Below, one piece after another: positions 1-12,339 of a stretch of 64,000 bases of DNA. The DNA lies in assembly GCA_019787685.1 (NCBI GenBank), contig JAHNUO010000013.1:124001-188000 (forward strand), read 5' to 3'. Positions within the stretch are counted from its first letter, which is position 1; each line of letters opens with the position of its first letter. This DNA comes from Chiua virens. Taxonomy: Eukaryota > Basidiomycota > Agaricomycetes > Boletales > Boletaceae. The notes under the pieces are model-generated. The model saw only the letters and a program-made list of their open reading frames with translations, was not told the origin of the DNA and ran no database searches. The position numbers were made by a program, and so were the translations under genes.

Positions 1-1068
1 TCATCCCTTGCAAGACATACTCAGAGTCTGGTGATAACGATGACAGGCTTTTCAGCCCGTGGTGCAGTACCCTTGACTTGTGCATGAGCCAGGCCCGGTC
101 GTGATCCCTAACCTTCCTCAGACCTGCAGCGAGGAGCTTAGCCCGTTTGACTTGTTTATTTTCGTCATCGACCGGAATGGAGAACTGATGATCCTTTGCC
201 CTCTGTTCTGAATGCAATTCCGATTCCTGACACGGCGCTGAGCGATCCGCTGTTGGTGCAGGCATCGTCAGTGTATACGACGCGGTAATTGTGGCATGGT
301 TGTATTTTGTTTTTGTGGTACCTGAAGCCGCATCTAGCAAAGAAACGGCCGAGACATATGTCGGTGTTATACTTCCTGATGGGCTATGCGGTATGAACTC
401 GGGAACAAGGTTGCATGGAGGTAAGAAGCGATTGTGAGTGACGTTGGACATTTGACAGGTCAGGTCATTGCGCTGACGAATGGGTTGGAACAAATGCTGT
501 GACTATAGATGGATGTGGGAGAGAGCGACATTGGTGTCAGTTCAGTCCTTTAACTGGAAGAATTCTGACACGCAGAGATCTATCAGAGAAGTAATGCACA
601 CAAGCCATAACATTATAAACAAGACAGCAACATGACTGAGTGAAAAGGTTTCTGTCCGATCTTCTGAGACGCTGTCTCGAGAGCTCCAACTCTGAAATTT
701 CAGTTTTAACAGTATAGGACGAAGTCCAAGAAGTGATAAACCTTTTTTCATTCTTGCCAGAGAAGGCACTACTCCTAAAATTCCCAAGCATCGATGTCCG
801 CGCTGTTAGCAGCAATGCGCGCACCGTGTCTAGCCACCCTGTCCGCAATGGTGTTGTATGCTCGGTCGACGTGCCAGAATTTGACCTCACAACCATGGCT
901 GCATTCGCTTTCATCGATGACCGCATCCAATTTGAGGAATAGATCAAGATTCGAGGGCCTTTGGGCGTTTGATTTCCACAGGCCGTTTCTCTGGTGGTGC
1001 GGATGTGCTTGCCCTCCCGTGGCTCAAGCATCTTTTAGACGGACTGGGTCAAACAATAAATACGGAAT
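1..1068. other. Left flank without a supported gene
   Basis: Open frames occur on both strands between about 537 and 1031, but none shows a recognisable domain, a convincing start, or splice sites that join it into a longer product. The last part of this stretch is the 3' flank of the minus-strand HNH gene that ends at 1069. A decayed gene cannot be excluded. Confidence 0.4.
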
Positions 1069-2374
1069 TCATGCACATGGCTCTTCCGGATTTGCATTGC
1101 CAAAGGACGCTTCTGCAACTTCCCTTGTCCAGCCTAACACCTTGTCCGTCACGCGGCTGCGCTCCCGCTCCGCCTTCTTCTCCTCAGCTTCTCGCTGATA
1201 AGCCTCCAGCTCGTCCCGTGGCATCAAAATGTATGGCAATGCCATGAGGAAACCAAAGTAATCGTCATTGCTGTCACCGCCAACTCCGCGTTTCTGGTGT
1301 TCAGAGGCGCGCTGACCACGTACGTCTTTTTGTTCGATTTTCCTCGCGTTCTGGGCGGCTCGCTCGCTAATGATTTCCCGGTGCTCCGCTTGTGCTCGAC
1401 TGGTCCCCTTGTAAAAGGTGGACTTCCACGCTCTGTGTGCATCTCTCAGTGGCTGAGCGGCAAAATGATGCAGCACAGCACCGGCGTAGACGGCGTCGAA
1501 AAGAATACCAGGGGGCCAGCTGTCAGGAGAATTAGGTATCTTGACCGAAGATCCCTGACGCAATGCGTAGAAAATATTTGATAGGACAGGATCGAAAAGA
1601 TGCGCTGTACATCTTTTTTCTTCCTGTGATGCGGTGGGGTCGATGTCCGTTGTGCGGATGGCAAAGTTTGGTGTCTACGTATCGAGATATTGGACTCTGA
1701 TAAACAACATAAACGTATTGCGCACCATCAGGACTGCAACATTTGTACCCAAGTGAGGGTGAAGAGCTTTGTTTACGAGAATGCCGTTCCGAGTGTTGTC
1801 AATGTCGACCACAACGTCGACAGGGTCTCGGCTGCGGTGCAAAGTGTAGGTCTCTATGTACTGCCAGACAGTGAGCGAGTATAGATGTAAGAGAAGAGTA
1901 GCCTACCTCGTCCCCTTTGCTATGTGGTAGGAGGTGTGCGGCATCGCAACTAGGCATCGTCATGCCTGTGAAAACACACACTGCATCCCGTGATAAAACC
2001 TCATCGTGGAACTGGCCTCTCCGAGGTGTGGAAACTTCAGAAGTGACCTGTGTTCGGTTTATGTTAGGATCGACAGGGAACATATTGTCCCTTTCATCGT
2101 CGCTGATGCGATAGTACACCGTGGTAGACTCGGATGGGACATGATCGTAGTCCATGTCGAGTGAGTCCTCCTTGAACGAAAGTTCACCGTATGCGCCAAC
2201 GACAACTCCGATGGCATAGCGAATCCACTGGTAGGGCCGCAGTGAGAGCTGAAGACTACTGAGGGTGGGGAGTGGGACGGTAAGACAATGAACCCATTGC
2301 CAATTGGAAGACCGAGGATTCAGGCGGAACATTGCGTGAACTTGGATCGCGGGCATAGTCACTGGCGCATCCAT
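1069..2374 (-). CDS. HNH-endonuclease-domain protein (intact copy)
   Basis: Protein of about 402 aa in three exons: 2374-1907, 1860-1726 and 1674-1069, with introns of 46 and 51 bp (GT-AG, both phase 0). Removing the introns gives one continuous frame. Exon 1 carries the HNH signature near residues 133-156: R-D-x-x-C-x-F-T-G, then C-D-A-A-H-L-L-P-H, then G-D-E, as in the fungal HNH_2 type of zinc-stabilised nuclease fold. Exon 3 begins TPNFAIRTTDIDPTA and continues through HLFDPVLSNIFYALRQGSS and PDSWPPGILFDAVYAGAVLH, a C-terminal half I know from large basidiomycete families of such proteins; it ends in a charged, probably coiled region. The biological role of the family is unknown; DNA binding or cleavage is inferred from the fold only. 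The start at 2374 is the first ATG after upstream stops. A diverged sister copy lies head-to-head at 2609. Confidence 0.8.
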
Positions 2375-2608
2375 GAGTCATGTTGCAGTGTGGTTGGAGT
2401 ACCAACTTTTTGTAGTGCACCGTTGAACAACCCCGTGACGCTTATAAGCAAAATACCCCTATCTGAGCGAAGATGATCCATCTACAGTACGCCGACTTTT
2501 CATCACCTTTGAGTCATCTTGCGACGGAACCTGGACCATCCCCTGTACTAATAGTGCCAAGTGAGTCCTCACCGCTCCCGTCGACCACACGCCCGCACCT
2601 AACTGATC
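2375..2608. promoter_or_regulatory. Divergent intergenic region between HNH paralogues
   Basis: About 230 bp separate the minus-strand HNH gene from its plus-strand paralogue. A TATA-like TATAAG sequence lies near 2444, and the sequence before 2609 ends in CTTGCAG, which could be the acceptor of an intron in a 5' leader of the paralogue. No further motif was recognised. Confidence 0.3.
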
Positions 2609-3389
2609 TTGCAGTCATCGTCTCCCCATAGATGCCCAAGGAGCGCGAAATTCGAGTACATTCCTATGTTCCGACGTGACCCTCAGTTTCTCAATTGGGA
2701 CTGGGTCCATATTCTCAGCTTTCCTGTTGAGTTGCTCGCCCAGATGCAGTTTTCCCAAAATCCCTACAAGTGGATCCAGTATGCCACCAGCGTTACTGTT
2801 GGCGCGCAAGGCGTTCTTTCAACCGTCGCTGATTCGCCAGACCATGGCAGTAGCCAACAATGGTCTACTGGCTACTCCCATGGATCTATATTATCACATG
2901 ACCGAAGAGAGAAAAGGACAGCATACTCTAGCGTTGTAACACCTGGAAGGAGCTCATTCAGCCGCCAGGTTAGGGATCGGGACGAAACATCCGTTTTGAC
3001 AAGCTTGCGTACTGTTGAAGCTGCACATCTCCTGCGACATAGCGAAGGGGATGATGTGCGTATTCGTTATTTGAGATCGCTGATTTCCTACTTACTGCAC
3101 AGTATATTGCGCAATATACCAGGCGTCGAAGTCGTCACCTTGCGGGGATCGATCTAGTGAATGAGATCGACAGTTTACGGGATGGTATCCTTTGAAACCC
3201 AACGAGTCATGCTAATTTTGGGAAACACATTGCCTTCATCTTGACTAGTAACCGGTATCTGAGTGCTTTTATGATTAGACCCCTAATTTCGCCATGATAC
3301 GAAAACCACTATCCCAGCTGTATCTCACAGATTTGAAACTTGAATATTTGCGCGCAAAATCCCTACGAGAACGCGACGACTCATGCTGA
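2609..3389 (+). pseudogene. Decayed HNH-domain paralogue
   Basis: Exon 1 (2609-3055) aligns along its length with the intact copy: MFRRDPQFLNWDWVH matches MFRLNPRSSNWQWVH, and the HNH segment reads R-D-E-T-S-V-L-T-S...E-A-A-H-L-L-R-H-S-E-G-D-D. Both zinc-type cysteines of the motif are gone. The first intron (3056-3102) sits at the same place as in the sister gene, and exon 2 resumes with YIAQYTRRRS. Where the intact gene encodes NGILVNKALH, this copy has DGIL followed by a TGA at 3193-3195. The expected third exon is still visible at 3281 (TPNFAM after a TAG acceptor) but loses similarity within a few residues and stops at 3389. No in-frame ATG begins the aligned region before about 2666. 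I read it as a dead or dying duplicate; a shortened expressed protein ending at the TGA is possible but would lack the metal site. Confidence 0.7.
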
Positions 3390-3473
3390 ACTTCGTTCTT
3401 ACAGTATGTACACTTGAACGCTAGACACGGGATAAACAAAGAAAGCAAAACACGAAAGCATTCATATGATCCC

Positions 3474-6400
3474 CTACTTTTGCGCGAGGTCCCTCTCCGC
3501 CTTTGCCCTCGCTGCATTCTCCAACTCGCTAAACATCCCGCTCTTGAGACACATGTTCCTAAATATCCCATCTTCTTTTTCGATCAAGTTCAGCGGCGTG
3601 TCGAACTCGGCGACCTGGCTCTCGTTCAGTATCAGAAACACGCTCAACGCTCTGACGCACCTCGCCCTTGTCCAACACGATCAACCGATCATAGTCGATG
3701 ACCGTCCTCAACCGATGTGCCACTGCACCCATCTCGTCAGCGCCGACGCGCTTTTAGAAGAACGGACGCACCTGTCAGCAACAGCGACTCCCCAAACTCT
3801 TCTCGGATCGTCGTCTGAATCTTGGCATCCGTATCGAAATCGATACTGCTCGTCGCTTCATCCAACACGATGAGCGCGCTCCGTCTCAACAATGCACGCG
3901 CCATCGCAATCAACTGTCGTTGACCTTGTGAGAAGTTGGTACCACCCGCAGAGACTTGGGTATCGAGCGTAACCGTCGTCTTGCTGTCCACCTCTGTTGG
4001 AGAGGTGGACGCCACGGAGGAGGCGGTATCTTCAGGAGGCGTAGATGCGCCGCTAGGCGTGCGAGAGCTACGTTGTGATTGGTAGGCGTTTTCAGTGAGC
4101 ATTTGAACGCGGTAGAGAACATCCAGGCATTCGGCATCATCATGTTCACCTGTGAAATGGGATATCAATACTACGCGGCCAAACAGTCGTGTCCAGAATG
4201 ACTCACTGAAAGGATCCAGGTTATCCCTCAACGTCCCTGAAAACAACGTCGCATCTTGGGGAATGAATGTCTATACATCCCATTCAGCATTGGACATGCT
4301 CGAATCCCCCTACCATACTCACCAAGCGCTGATCTCAAATCGTGGATGCCGATTTTGGAAATATCAACTCCGTCGATCAAGATCCTTCCCTGCACCGGAT
4401 CCACAAATCTCAAAATACTCATCGCTAATGTCGACTTGCCACTGCCCGTCCTTCCCAAGAGGCCAATCCGTTCTTTCGCATTGAGTTGGAACGAGACGTT
4501 CTTCAACACAGCCGGAAGTTCCGGCGCATACTTGACCACCAAATCTTCGACGCTGATCAGCGCGTTTGAACTCGTGCTCGAGGGCCAGTAGGCAGGCGGA
4601 CGGTTCGATTCGATGATCGCGGGTGGTTCTTGAGGAAGATCGAGGTACTCGACCACGCGCTCAACCGAGCTGGTCGGGAGCTTGGTTAGACACAATAACC
4701 AGGGCATATAGAGAGACATACTTCAAATCGAGCTCGAGTGCCGTCCAGAAACGACAGGCCCAATACACACTCGCGGTGAATGTCATCGCACTCGTAATAC
4801 AGAGACCAGCCGTCCCAGCCGTGACGTATCCAGAGAGCGCGAACAATGTCGTTATCAACACCGCCAGACCACCGAGTGTGTCAAAGTTGAGCAAGAGCCA
4901 TCGATTCGTCATCCAGAAATTGTACCACATCTGTGTATCCATCCGTAAAAAGCATACAGGACAAGGAACAAAACACCCACCTTTGTCGTGACATCGATCT
5001 TCGCATGTAAATCATCCATGAATCGACGTTCAGCCGAAAACGCACGGACGGTCACAATACCCTCTAGCAATTCTCCGAATCCAGAGAAAATAGGTGAGCG
5101 AGAGTTGGACTCCATACGACGGAGGTCGCGGCCCGTGTTCAAGTACCCAATGGCCAACAGGCGATAGAAGAACCCGATGACGATCGCCGGAACTAAAAAC
5201 CATGGGAACACGACACTGGAAGTCCAAAGTGAGCTTCACCGTGCAAACAGTGAGAAACCCACGTACGCGACGGTGACAATAGCAGCAGCAAAGGTGGCCA
5301 AGGACGAATTGACGGCTGACAACGAACCAGCCAAGTTATTGTCAATCGTTTCAATATCCTTGCCAAACCGGTTCAACATGCGACCTATTCCGACGCGTTA
5401 TACTTTAAAATCAATTTAGACCAATATTGAAATGTCGGCACTCGCCTTGCGGTGTGACATCATGCCAGCGCATCGTCGCCCTCACCACACCTTCCAATAG
5501 TTGCCTGAAAATCGACCTCGAAGCCCTCAGCGCACCCGTATACTGCACAGTCGTCGATAGAATGCTAACGATCGCCGTCGCGAGACCAATTGCGCCATAC
5601 ACGCCAACGTAGAAGAGCGGGTTTTCGTTTGCATCCGGAAGCGTAAACGACAAAAGCTTGTAAGACCCCTGGATATAGTAATGGGGATGCGAATAATGCC
5701 CAATATCATGCGACGGAAGGAAGCCGTTCATCAGCGCTTCGTTCTCCGTCAAGGCAGTCGAGACAAAGGAATACGGCGCAGCCGTCGTGTCGTTACCATA
5801 CGCCTGACCCCATTCCTGTACATATTATTAGCATCCCAGAAAACATATCTGTTAATAATATTACGCACCCGAATCCAAACCTTCTCAATGACACCCAACG
5901 CCTGTGAGCATACGATCAGCACAGTCAATATGAGCCACGTCCAATATGACCTGTGTACCTCTCATGTCAGCTACCTTCTGCCTCACGTCAAAAAGGTGAC
6001 TTACGAAGCTTTGAGGTATGTGTTATAGACGGACCACTTGACACCGCCGCTCTCCCGATGTTCATCCTTGATGAGCTTCCTCGGCTTCCTCGACTCATCC
6101 CTGGGGGGTTCTGCAGCTGGCGTGTCCACAGGTGCCTCGCTAGCAGCGACAGGCTCTTCTTGCTTTACGTCTGCTTCCGAGTCCTGGGTGATATGTTCTA
6201 AGACACCCTGTGCACGCAAGTCCTTTACTGTTCCTTGGGTATCGACGTGACCGTCAAGCATCCGCACTAGGTAGTAAGCTCCTGGGAGGACGAGTTCCAC
6301 ATGATGCGTAACAAGGATCTAACACGTAAATCAAGTAAATGTTTCAAGTTCAGATGTCTCGAACTTACAACAGTGCGGTCCGCGAGGAGAGGGCCACGCA

Positions 6401-9400
6401 GGAGTTTTTCGTACAAAAACCTCGCAGTGTGGCTGTCCTGTGAAGCCACGAGAAAGTCATGATCACACCGTCGCGATGCAAGAGGAAGTAACATACGACT
6501 GCGCTCAAGGGATCGTCCAGCAATACATATTTCGTGCGAGCATAGACGGCACGAGCAAGTGCAACACTGGGAACGAATGGCCATCAGTATATCTCTTACG
6601 TCCACATGTACCGGGCGTACCGAGCCTTTTGTCCACCTGACAAACTCACACCTCTGAGAAATCTCTGCTCAATATGTCGTGAAGACTCCGTTATGTCAGA
6701 ACCCACCTTGCGCCGATCTCTGTCTGATCCCCATCTTCAAGGATATCCAAATCCGGTTTCAGAGCACAACACTCCACGACGGCGTTGTATCTCTCCTCGT
6801 CGTAAGGGTATCCAAACAGAACATTGTCTTTGATGGATTGGTGTCGCAGCCAGGGGGATTGCGCAGCGTAAGAGATAGTACGCATGTTACCATACTCATC
6901 GATGTTGGAAGGGTTCTTGGACATGATGAGCTTTCCCTCTGTGATGGTCATTTCACCCAAAAGTGCCAGCTAATATGGGGTGACGCCCGCGTAAGGATGT
7001 TAGCTACTCTGAAACACAAAATCTCACCAGTAACGCGGATTTGCCGCTCGCAGTCGGACCAGTTATCAGCGTCAACTCGCCATCAGGGAACCAGCAGCGA
7101 AATATCCTTGAGTTCGAACTTGTGATCCTCGGCGGTAGACCTAGCCGACAGACTGTCTGCGTCGACTGCCGTGGCCGAATCATCGCTTGGGCTCCGACTG
7201 ACATGCGCGCTCGAATTACTATCCCTAATGTTCCCATTCTTCTTGCCCTTCCCGTCATCCTTGGACTCTTGCTTATCTTCCGGCACCTCGTTCCACTTGA
7301 ACGAACCACCCTCAATTGCAAGGCCCTCATCGGCAGCAAGGGAATCCGTAGGTACCCGAGCACACTTGATAGACGATACCTGTTCGGTTACTTCCTCTTC
7401 TTCGAGATACGTCTCGATCCGTTTCAGTGCAACACCAGTCTAATGACAAAAGTGAATAGGCTGGACAGTGACAAACACGAAGAATGAATTACCTGGAGTA
7501 TTTGGACTATCCAAGCAGGAATGATGTTCAACGGCTGACTGGTAGAGGTTAGTAAGATCGAAGGTAGTAAGCTCAAATTAAACGTCGTCATACCGAATCA
7601 TGTTGAATACCGTGATGGATGTGAATGCGACGGAAATGGTCAACTGGTTGCCTTGGTATATGTACACAAAGAACGAGATCAAGGAGACAAGTATGGGAGC
7701 CGAGTTCCAGATGGTGGTGAATATGATTGAGTTGAGACGGGCTAGATGAAACATCGAGTCGGAAGTCCTCTTGGTCATGGATGACAGTACCGAAGGAGGT
7801 GACTAACCTTTGACCATCCAATTCATTTCAACTCCTCTCGCATCCATCGTTCGGTCAATCCATCGTTCTTCCCAAGCGAAGAACTTGATAAATTTCACAG
7901 CGCTGATGAGCTCGTTCAGAACGCCCATGCGTTTGTCACGCGATGCGGAGACGCCTTTCTGGATGCGGATGCTGCGCTTCATGACATAGCTATTCAACGG
8001 CCACCCAATAAGTACCACAACGAATCCTGCAAAGGCTGAAATCCCAAGAAGGCTGGACACGATGAGCCTATAACCGAGAGGTATGAAGTAGGAACATACT
8101 TGTATAAAAATACAGATGCAATGATGATTTCAAAAGGACCTGCACGACTTGGCATCAACATTACAGACGACCTACGCCATGTGACTTACCTCCGTAAATG
8201 AAGTACATTCCGGAAACCATCATGGCAATCCTATTTGCATCAACGGCCATCAAGTTGACAATCTTACCAACATCGGCACCAGCTTTGGGTTCGTCCCCAG
8301 AAGGGTTCTCGGAAGGAGCAATGCCGGCCTTCCTGTCTGCATCGTCCTTTAGTTTGTCCTTGTCAACGACACCTGAATAATCCTTGCGCTTGAGGGCCTT
8401 ATCGTAAATGGCAGCCATGAGCTCTGTACGCAAGCGCGTGCAAGCACGTCTGCCATACCAAAGATGTTGAACATCTGCCTCAGCCTATATGCGGGTTTGT
8501 TATACACTTGGATAAGAACAAGCTGAGGTACCTTGAGTACGGTGCAAAGGAATGCCAAGAAGGCGTATATGTAAGCTTGGGCACGTTGTTCCTCAGTGCC
8601 ATTAACGTCGATGGAATCGAGAATGACCCTGGAAAGACTGAGTTAGGGTATATAGCTACGCAGAGTCACTCACTTGAGGAAGAACGGAGAAGCATAATTG
8701 AAAAGGACGCTAACAAAGGTTAGACAGAAGTCGATGCTGAAACACGATAAGTGTCATAAAACAACCACGGGACACGAGATACTCGCATAAGATCCAACGA
8801 GTTTGCCCAAAACAGACGACGAAGAAGAGAAGCCCCTCTTGAATACAATCAAAAAGTTGAGCTTGTGCGGAAAGTGAGCAAGTAGACGTACTTGACAGTG
8901 GCAAACTTGGACAAGACAGGGCGAGACTGTGTTGTTGGACTAAGATTCCAGACGTCTTCCTCATTCATGGTGGTACTAGTACCACGCCTGATGAGAGGAT
9001 AGACCCAGCTGAAGGTGATCCACTGGAAGATGGTAACATAGTCTTCTGGGGAGTACTTGACGGACTGGACGCATATATGCAGGTCAGCGACTTGAGAAAG
9101 GGTGATCATATAACACGCACGATATCTTCCTTGTTGATTCGACTGCTTGGCAATTGCATGGGCATCGTGGATACGATGGCCAACTCGAAGAGGATAGCGA
9201 CCAAGTTGAATATGAATCCTGCAAGCTCGATGTGGGGTCCGAGAGGCAAGTGAAAGATCTCATGATCATAAATGATACCACCGAGGAGAATGACACCAAA
9301 GACGAGATGGGCGAGATATAACCAGAACAGATCCAAGTGAGCGGTCGGCTTGGGCCAAAAGAGGGGTTTTGAGACGCCATAGACCCAGGTAGAGCCTATC

Positions 9401-9780
9401 AAGACGGCGCATACACCCATCCAGGTGTCATATTCGTGTGTGATAAGGATGTAAGCGCCGTCAGAGAGCCAAATAAGCGCCTGCACGAGCGCAACGAACG
9501 CAAGAGCGACTGTACGCCAAAGTGGGACCGCACTGTTGGAATCCATGTCGTCTGTTCCGACTTGGCCAGTGTCCAAAGCCTCTGCCTCGCGAAGTGTAAG
9601 AAACTCGTTGAATGGTGTCCTGAGAATCCGGCCAAGTTTCCTAGCGGATGCGGGGAATGGGAGCGGGATGGAGCAGAGACAGAGAACGGCCACGAATGCA
9701 GCGGGGGCAAACGCAGCCCATGTCGCACGGACGCACGCGTCAGAGAGATCGCGCAGACTCGCTTCACCGCAGACGTCCAT
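3474..9780 (-). CDS. ABC transporter, ABCC/MRP (Ycf1-like) type
   Basis: Full-length gene with at least a dozen short introns; start ATG at 9780 ([11 protein letters not shown]), stop TAG at 3474. The predicted order is TMD0 (several hydrophobic spans in the first exon), TMD1, NBD1, TMD2, NBD2, the layout of ABCC exporters that move glutathione conjugates, anionic drugs or metals across the vacuolar or plasma membrane. NBD1: Walker A GPTASGKS near 7060, signature LSGGQKAR rebuilt across a splice near 6630, Walker [11 protein letters not shown] near 6520. NBD2: Walker A GRTGSGKS near 4440, signature FSQGQRQL, as is usual for ABCC NBD2, Walker [13 protein letters not shown] near 3850, and the H-loop VAHRLRT, where intron removal restores the frame. 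The second exon from the end joins LDKGE to [11 protein letters not shown], and the protein ends DLAQK. All catalytic motifs look intact, so a working exporter is likely; the substrate cannot be told. An acidic, Ser-rich linker precedes NBD1 near 7100-7280. Confidence 0.92.
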
Positions 9781-9926
9781 GCAAGAGGACAAAATGTTTG
9801 TTTGTTTTATTTTATAATATTTCAATAACCGACCCCCACGGCTCGATAATTAGCTAATCACCAATAGCCTTTTCGCCGGCAACGCCGACAACAACCGCAA
9901 CGACGACGACGACGACGACAACGATC
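9781..9926. promoter_or_regulatory. Short bidirectional promoter
   Basis: Only 146 bp lie between the start codons of the minus-strand ABC transporter and the plus-strand gene at 9927. The region holds an AT-rich stretch (TTTATTTTATAATATT, 9803-9822) and a CGA/ACGACG simple repeat (about 9898-9920) just before the plus-strand ATG. Both genes are probably started from this space. Confidence 0.55.
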
Positions 9927-11035
9927 ATGGAATCCCTCGACTTGAACGGCCTCGCAAAGTCGCTTCCTGCATCAAACTTTGAAAAGGCTGAAAAGGAGCT
10001 CCTCAACAATTTCAAAGGTGCGTCTTGCTGACGCATGTGAACACGCCCGTTCATATCCTTTCACCAGCCGCCGCACTCAGCATCACAACACTCTACCGAT
10101 CCTCGCGTCATGCCTCGAAGCGCGCGTACAATGCTGGATATGCAGCAGCCTGTCAGGATCTCATGATCATGGTTCAGCAAGGCGTCTCCGTAGGTGGCAT
10201 CGCACCATCTGACCATAACCCACATAGTGGCGAGATGACTGTCGGCCGCATCTTGGACTGGATAGAGGCGAGGATGGACTGCAGTAAAATCGAGAGAGGA
10301 AGAAGAGGACGAGGACGAAGAGCGCGAGAAGGAACGTGAACGTGTCAGAGTCACCCCGCCATCCACCCGCCTAGACCCTCAGAAACACACCCATCCGTTC
10401 CCTTCTACCTCGTCCCAGAAGCCCTCGTCTACTTCCTTCAGACCGGAAGACAGCCCTGTAAGATACCATCCTTTGAATACCTCGTTACACGACTCACCCT
10501 ATCTCAGCCTGCACCTGCCCCACTCACACCACATTCCCCTGTCCTCTCAAATAACATCAATCTGCCAGTTCACCCACCGTCCCCATCTCCTACTATGACC
10601 CCCACCCGACCATCCATCCCAAGCACGAATCCCCGCATCACCAAAGCACGTCCACCACTTAATTCACGCAAAGACATGTCGGACACACCACCCACTTCAT
10701 TGACTTCATTTCCGCTCGCGACTTCCGAGAATCTCTTCCGTGTCCCTGGAGTCACTCCGATTACCGGTCTACCCGACGCAGACTTTTCCGCTGGCGCGAA
10801 ACGCAGGCATGCAGTCATGATGATGCTCGACACCACCCCATCCACGGCTTCTGTCGATGTACATCCACCTTCCGGTAGCGACGCTGCTTCAACTGTCACT
10901 TCCGCTTCCGGAAACTCGAGGCGACGGACAAGGAGTCAGCGCTCTGTGGGTCACGTGCAATTACCGGCCCAACCGGGAGATTCCATGGATGTCGAAGAGG
11001 ACGGCCCGCAACGCAAACGCATCGCTAGACGATGA
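9927..11035 (+). CDS. Conserved fungal protein with apparent frameshift (possibly TAPR1/HAPSTR1-like)
   Basis: Three exons: 9927-10017, 10068-10457 and 10508-11035, with two 50-bp GT-AG introns. The N-terminal part reads MESLDLNGLAKSLPASN, then AALSITTLYRSSRHASKRAY, NAGYAAACQDL and GEMTVGRILDWIEARMD, a helical module that recurs in fungal proteins; I think it resembles the TAPR1/HAPSTR1 (DUF4588) family, but this is weak. In exon 2 the frame breaks at an AAAA run (10286-10289): the open frame goes on into an Arg/Gly-rich stretch and stops at 10339, while the frame reached by removing one base gives the acidic run REEEEDEDEEREKERE and continues without stops through the second intron to 11035. 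The C-terminal third is Ser/Pro/Thr-rich and disordered, with a basic end QRKRIARR that could be a nuclear signal. Either a real one-base insertion or a sequence error explains the break. Confidence 0.65.
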
Positions 11036-11399
11036 TCGATATGTCCATGGTCATTTGAACCGGATTTACCGTGCAATTGACCTGGTGCCTTGACGTCTTC
11101 ACCGTGTAGAACTCCACACATTAATTGTTGTTTGTTTAAGTAGCCATCTGTCACTCGCATTCCATTCTTCTAACCCCATGAATATGACCCATCACCATTT
11201 TATTATACACCTTCCACATTTCTATACATCATCCGATGTTTGCAGCAACACTGTCCCTTGGCTACCCTGGACCTACCTCCTGTATTGCACTTTATGTCCC
11301 TTGGTTACTTGAATCATGTACTCGCCGAAAGAAATTAAGAAAAAGTTGTGTGAGAAGAAAGAACTAGGAAATATATGCGAGTCATGGGCGGATAGGTAA
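11036..11399. other. Convergent 3' intergenic region
   Basis: This stretch lies between the plus-strand gene ending at 11035 and the minus-strand kinase remnant ending at 11400. It holds AT-rich sequence suited to 3' ends and no reading frame of interest. Confidence 0.4.
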
Positions 11400-12339
11400 C
11401 TACTGAGTCCCGATCGATCCGTAGCTGTTATGGCGTCCTCTCTTCAGCATTCTGGGAGGGATATCCTCCAGGGCATCCACGTGGCTTCGCAGCAATTCTA
11501 TGATAGCACGGTGTGTGAGAGGCGTATCCGTCCCACCAACATATCTGCGCTCAGCCTCCTTCTTGGCGAGCTCCTTCCATTCCACAGCCAGTTTCTTCAG
11601 GTTGCTGAAATAAGGCGTGAACCCCTCGATGGCTTGGATATCAAAGTCAACGGGAGAGTAGAGAAATACACGTTTTGCGTCCCACGTGCACAACAGTTTA
11701 CCGGCGATAGTCAGTCCCTTTCCGGTGGTGTCGAGTCCCCACGTATGGAGAACAAAGCTGTTCGAGTTATCCGACTCGTCTTCAAGGTGCGGCCGAACGG
11801 CTCCGTTTGGACCAGAGAAGAAAACGCAGATCCACACAAAGACATAAAAAAAAGATTCGAGGTCGTCCCCAATCTCATGCTGAACTTGCAAGTCCTGATC
11901 CTTCATCTCGACGTGAGCGAGCCCCCGCAGGATCCTCAAGGATAGGAACGGTAACGAAATTGGTGGAAACTAGGAACTCGTAAGTACCACGGGCAGTGCT
12001 TGAAACGATGCCTGTATCCATACCGAAGTTCCACTGGGGTATTTGACTGTGTCATCATAATTCGCTTGGGCTGCATAATCAAAATCGACGAGCATCACTT
12101 TTCGGATTGGAGCATCGTCTGACTGGAAGACCAAATTGCTTGGACTGATGGCTCTATGTAGGATTCCCTGCTCTTGGGAGAGTCTCTGGTGAACTTGCGA
12201 GCTATCAGCATGGCAGTACCGCGATGATCGTCGTAGACGAGCAACAAAACTTACTCTCGAACCCCTCTATCAACCCGAGAAGCAACTCTTTCTGTGATTT
12301 GAAGGACGACAGCGAACTACCGACTGACATCAACATCAT
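11400..12339 (-). pseudogene. FunK1-type fungal kinase fragment with altered catalytic loop
   Basis: Reading the minus strand, pieces of the fungal-specific FunK1 kinase family appear in order: SQKELLLGLIEGFE, an intron near 12185-12240, VHQRLSQEQG, the catalytic loop ILHRAISPSNLVF, the metal-binding segment VMLVDFDYA, a short intron-like gap, TARGTYEFL, and then the C-terminal exon (11400-11939) with IGDDLESFFYV, the hallmark of the family. The catalytic loop has HRA where active kinases have HRD, so the general base is missing. The N-lobe is not continuous: upstream of 12339 the frames are broken by stops. I call it a truncated, probably inactive relic; an alternative is a short pseudokinase. 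Confidence 0.6.

Noticed and set aside
9781..9825. N-terminal extension of the ABC transporter frame to 9825
   Set aside because: The extension starts at TTG and runs through AT-rich promoter DNA; the ATG at 9780 is the first normal start and opens a typical TMD0.
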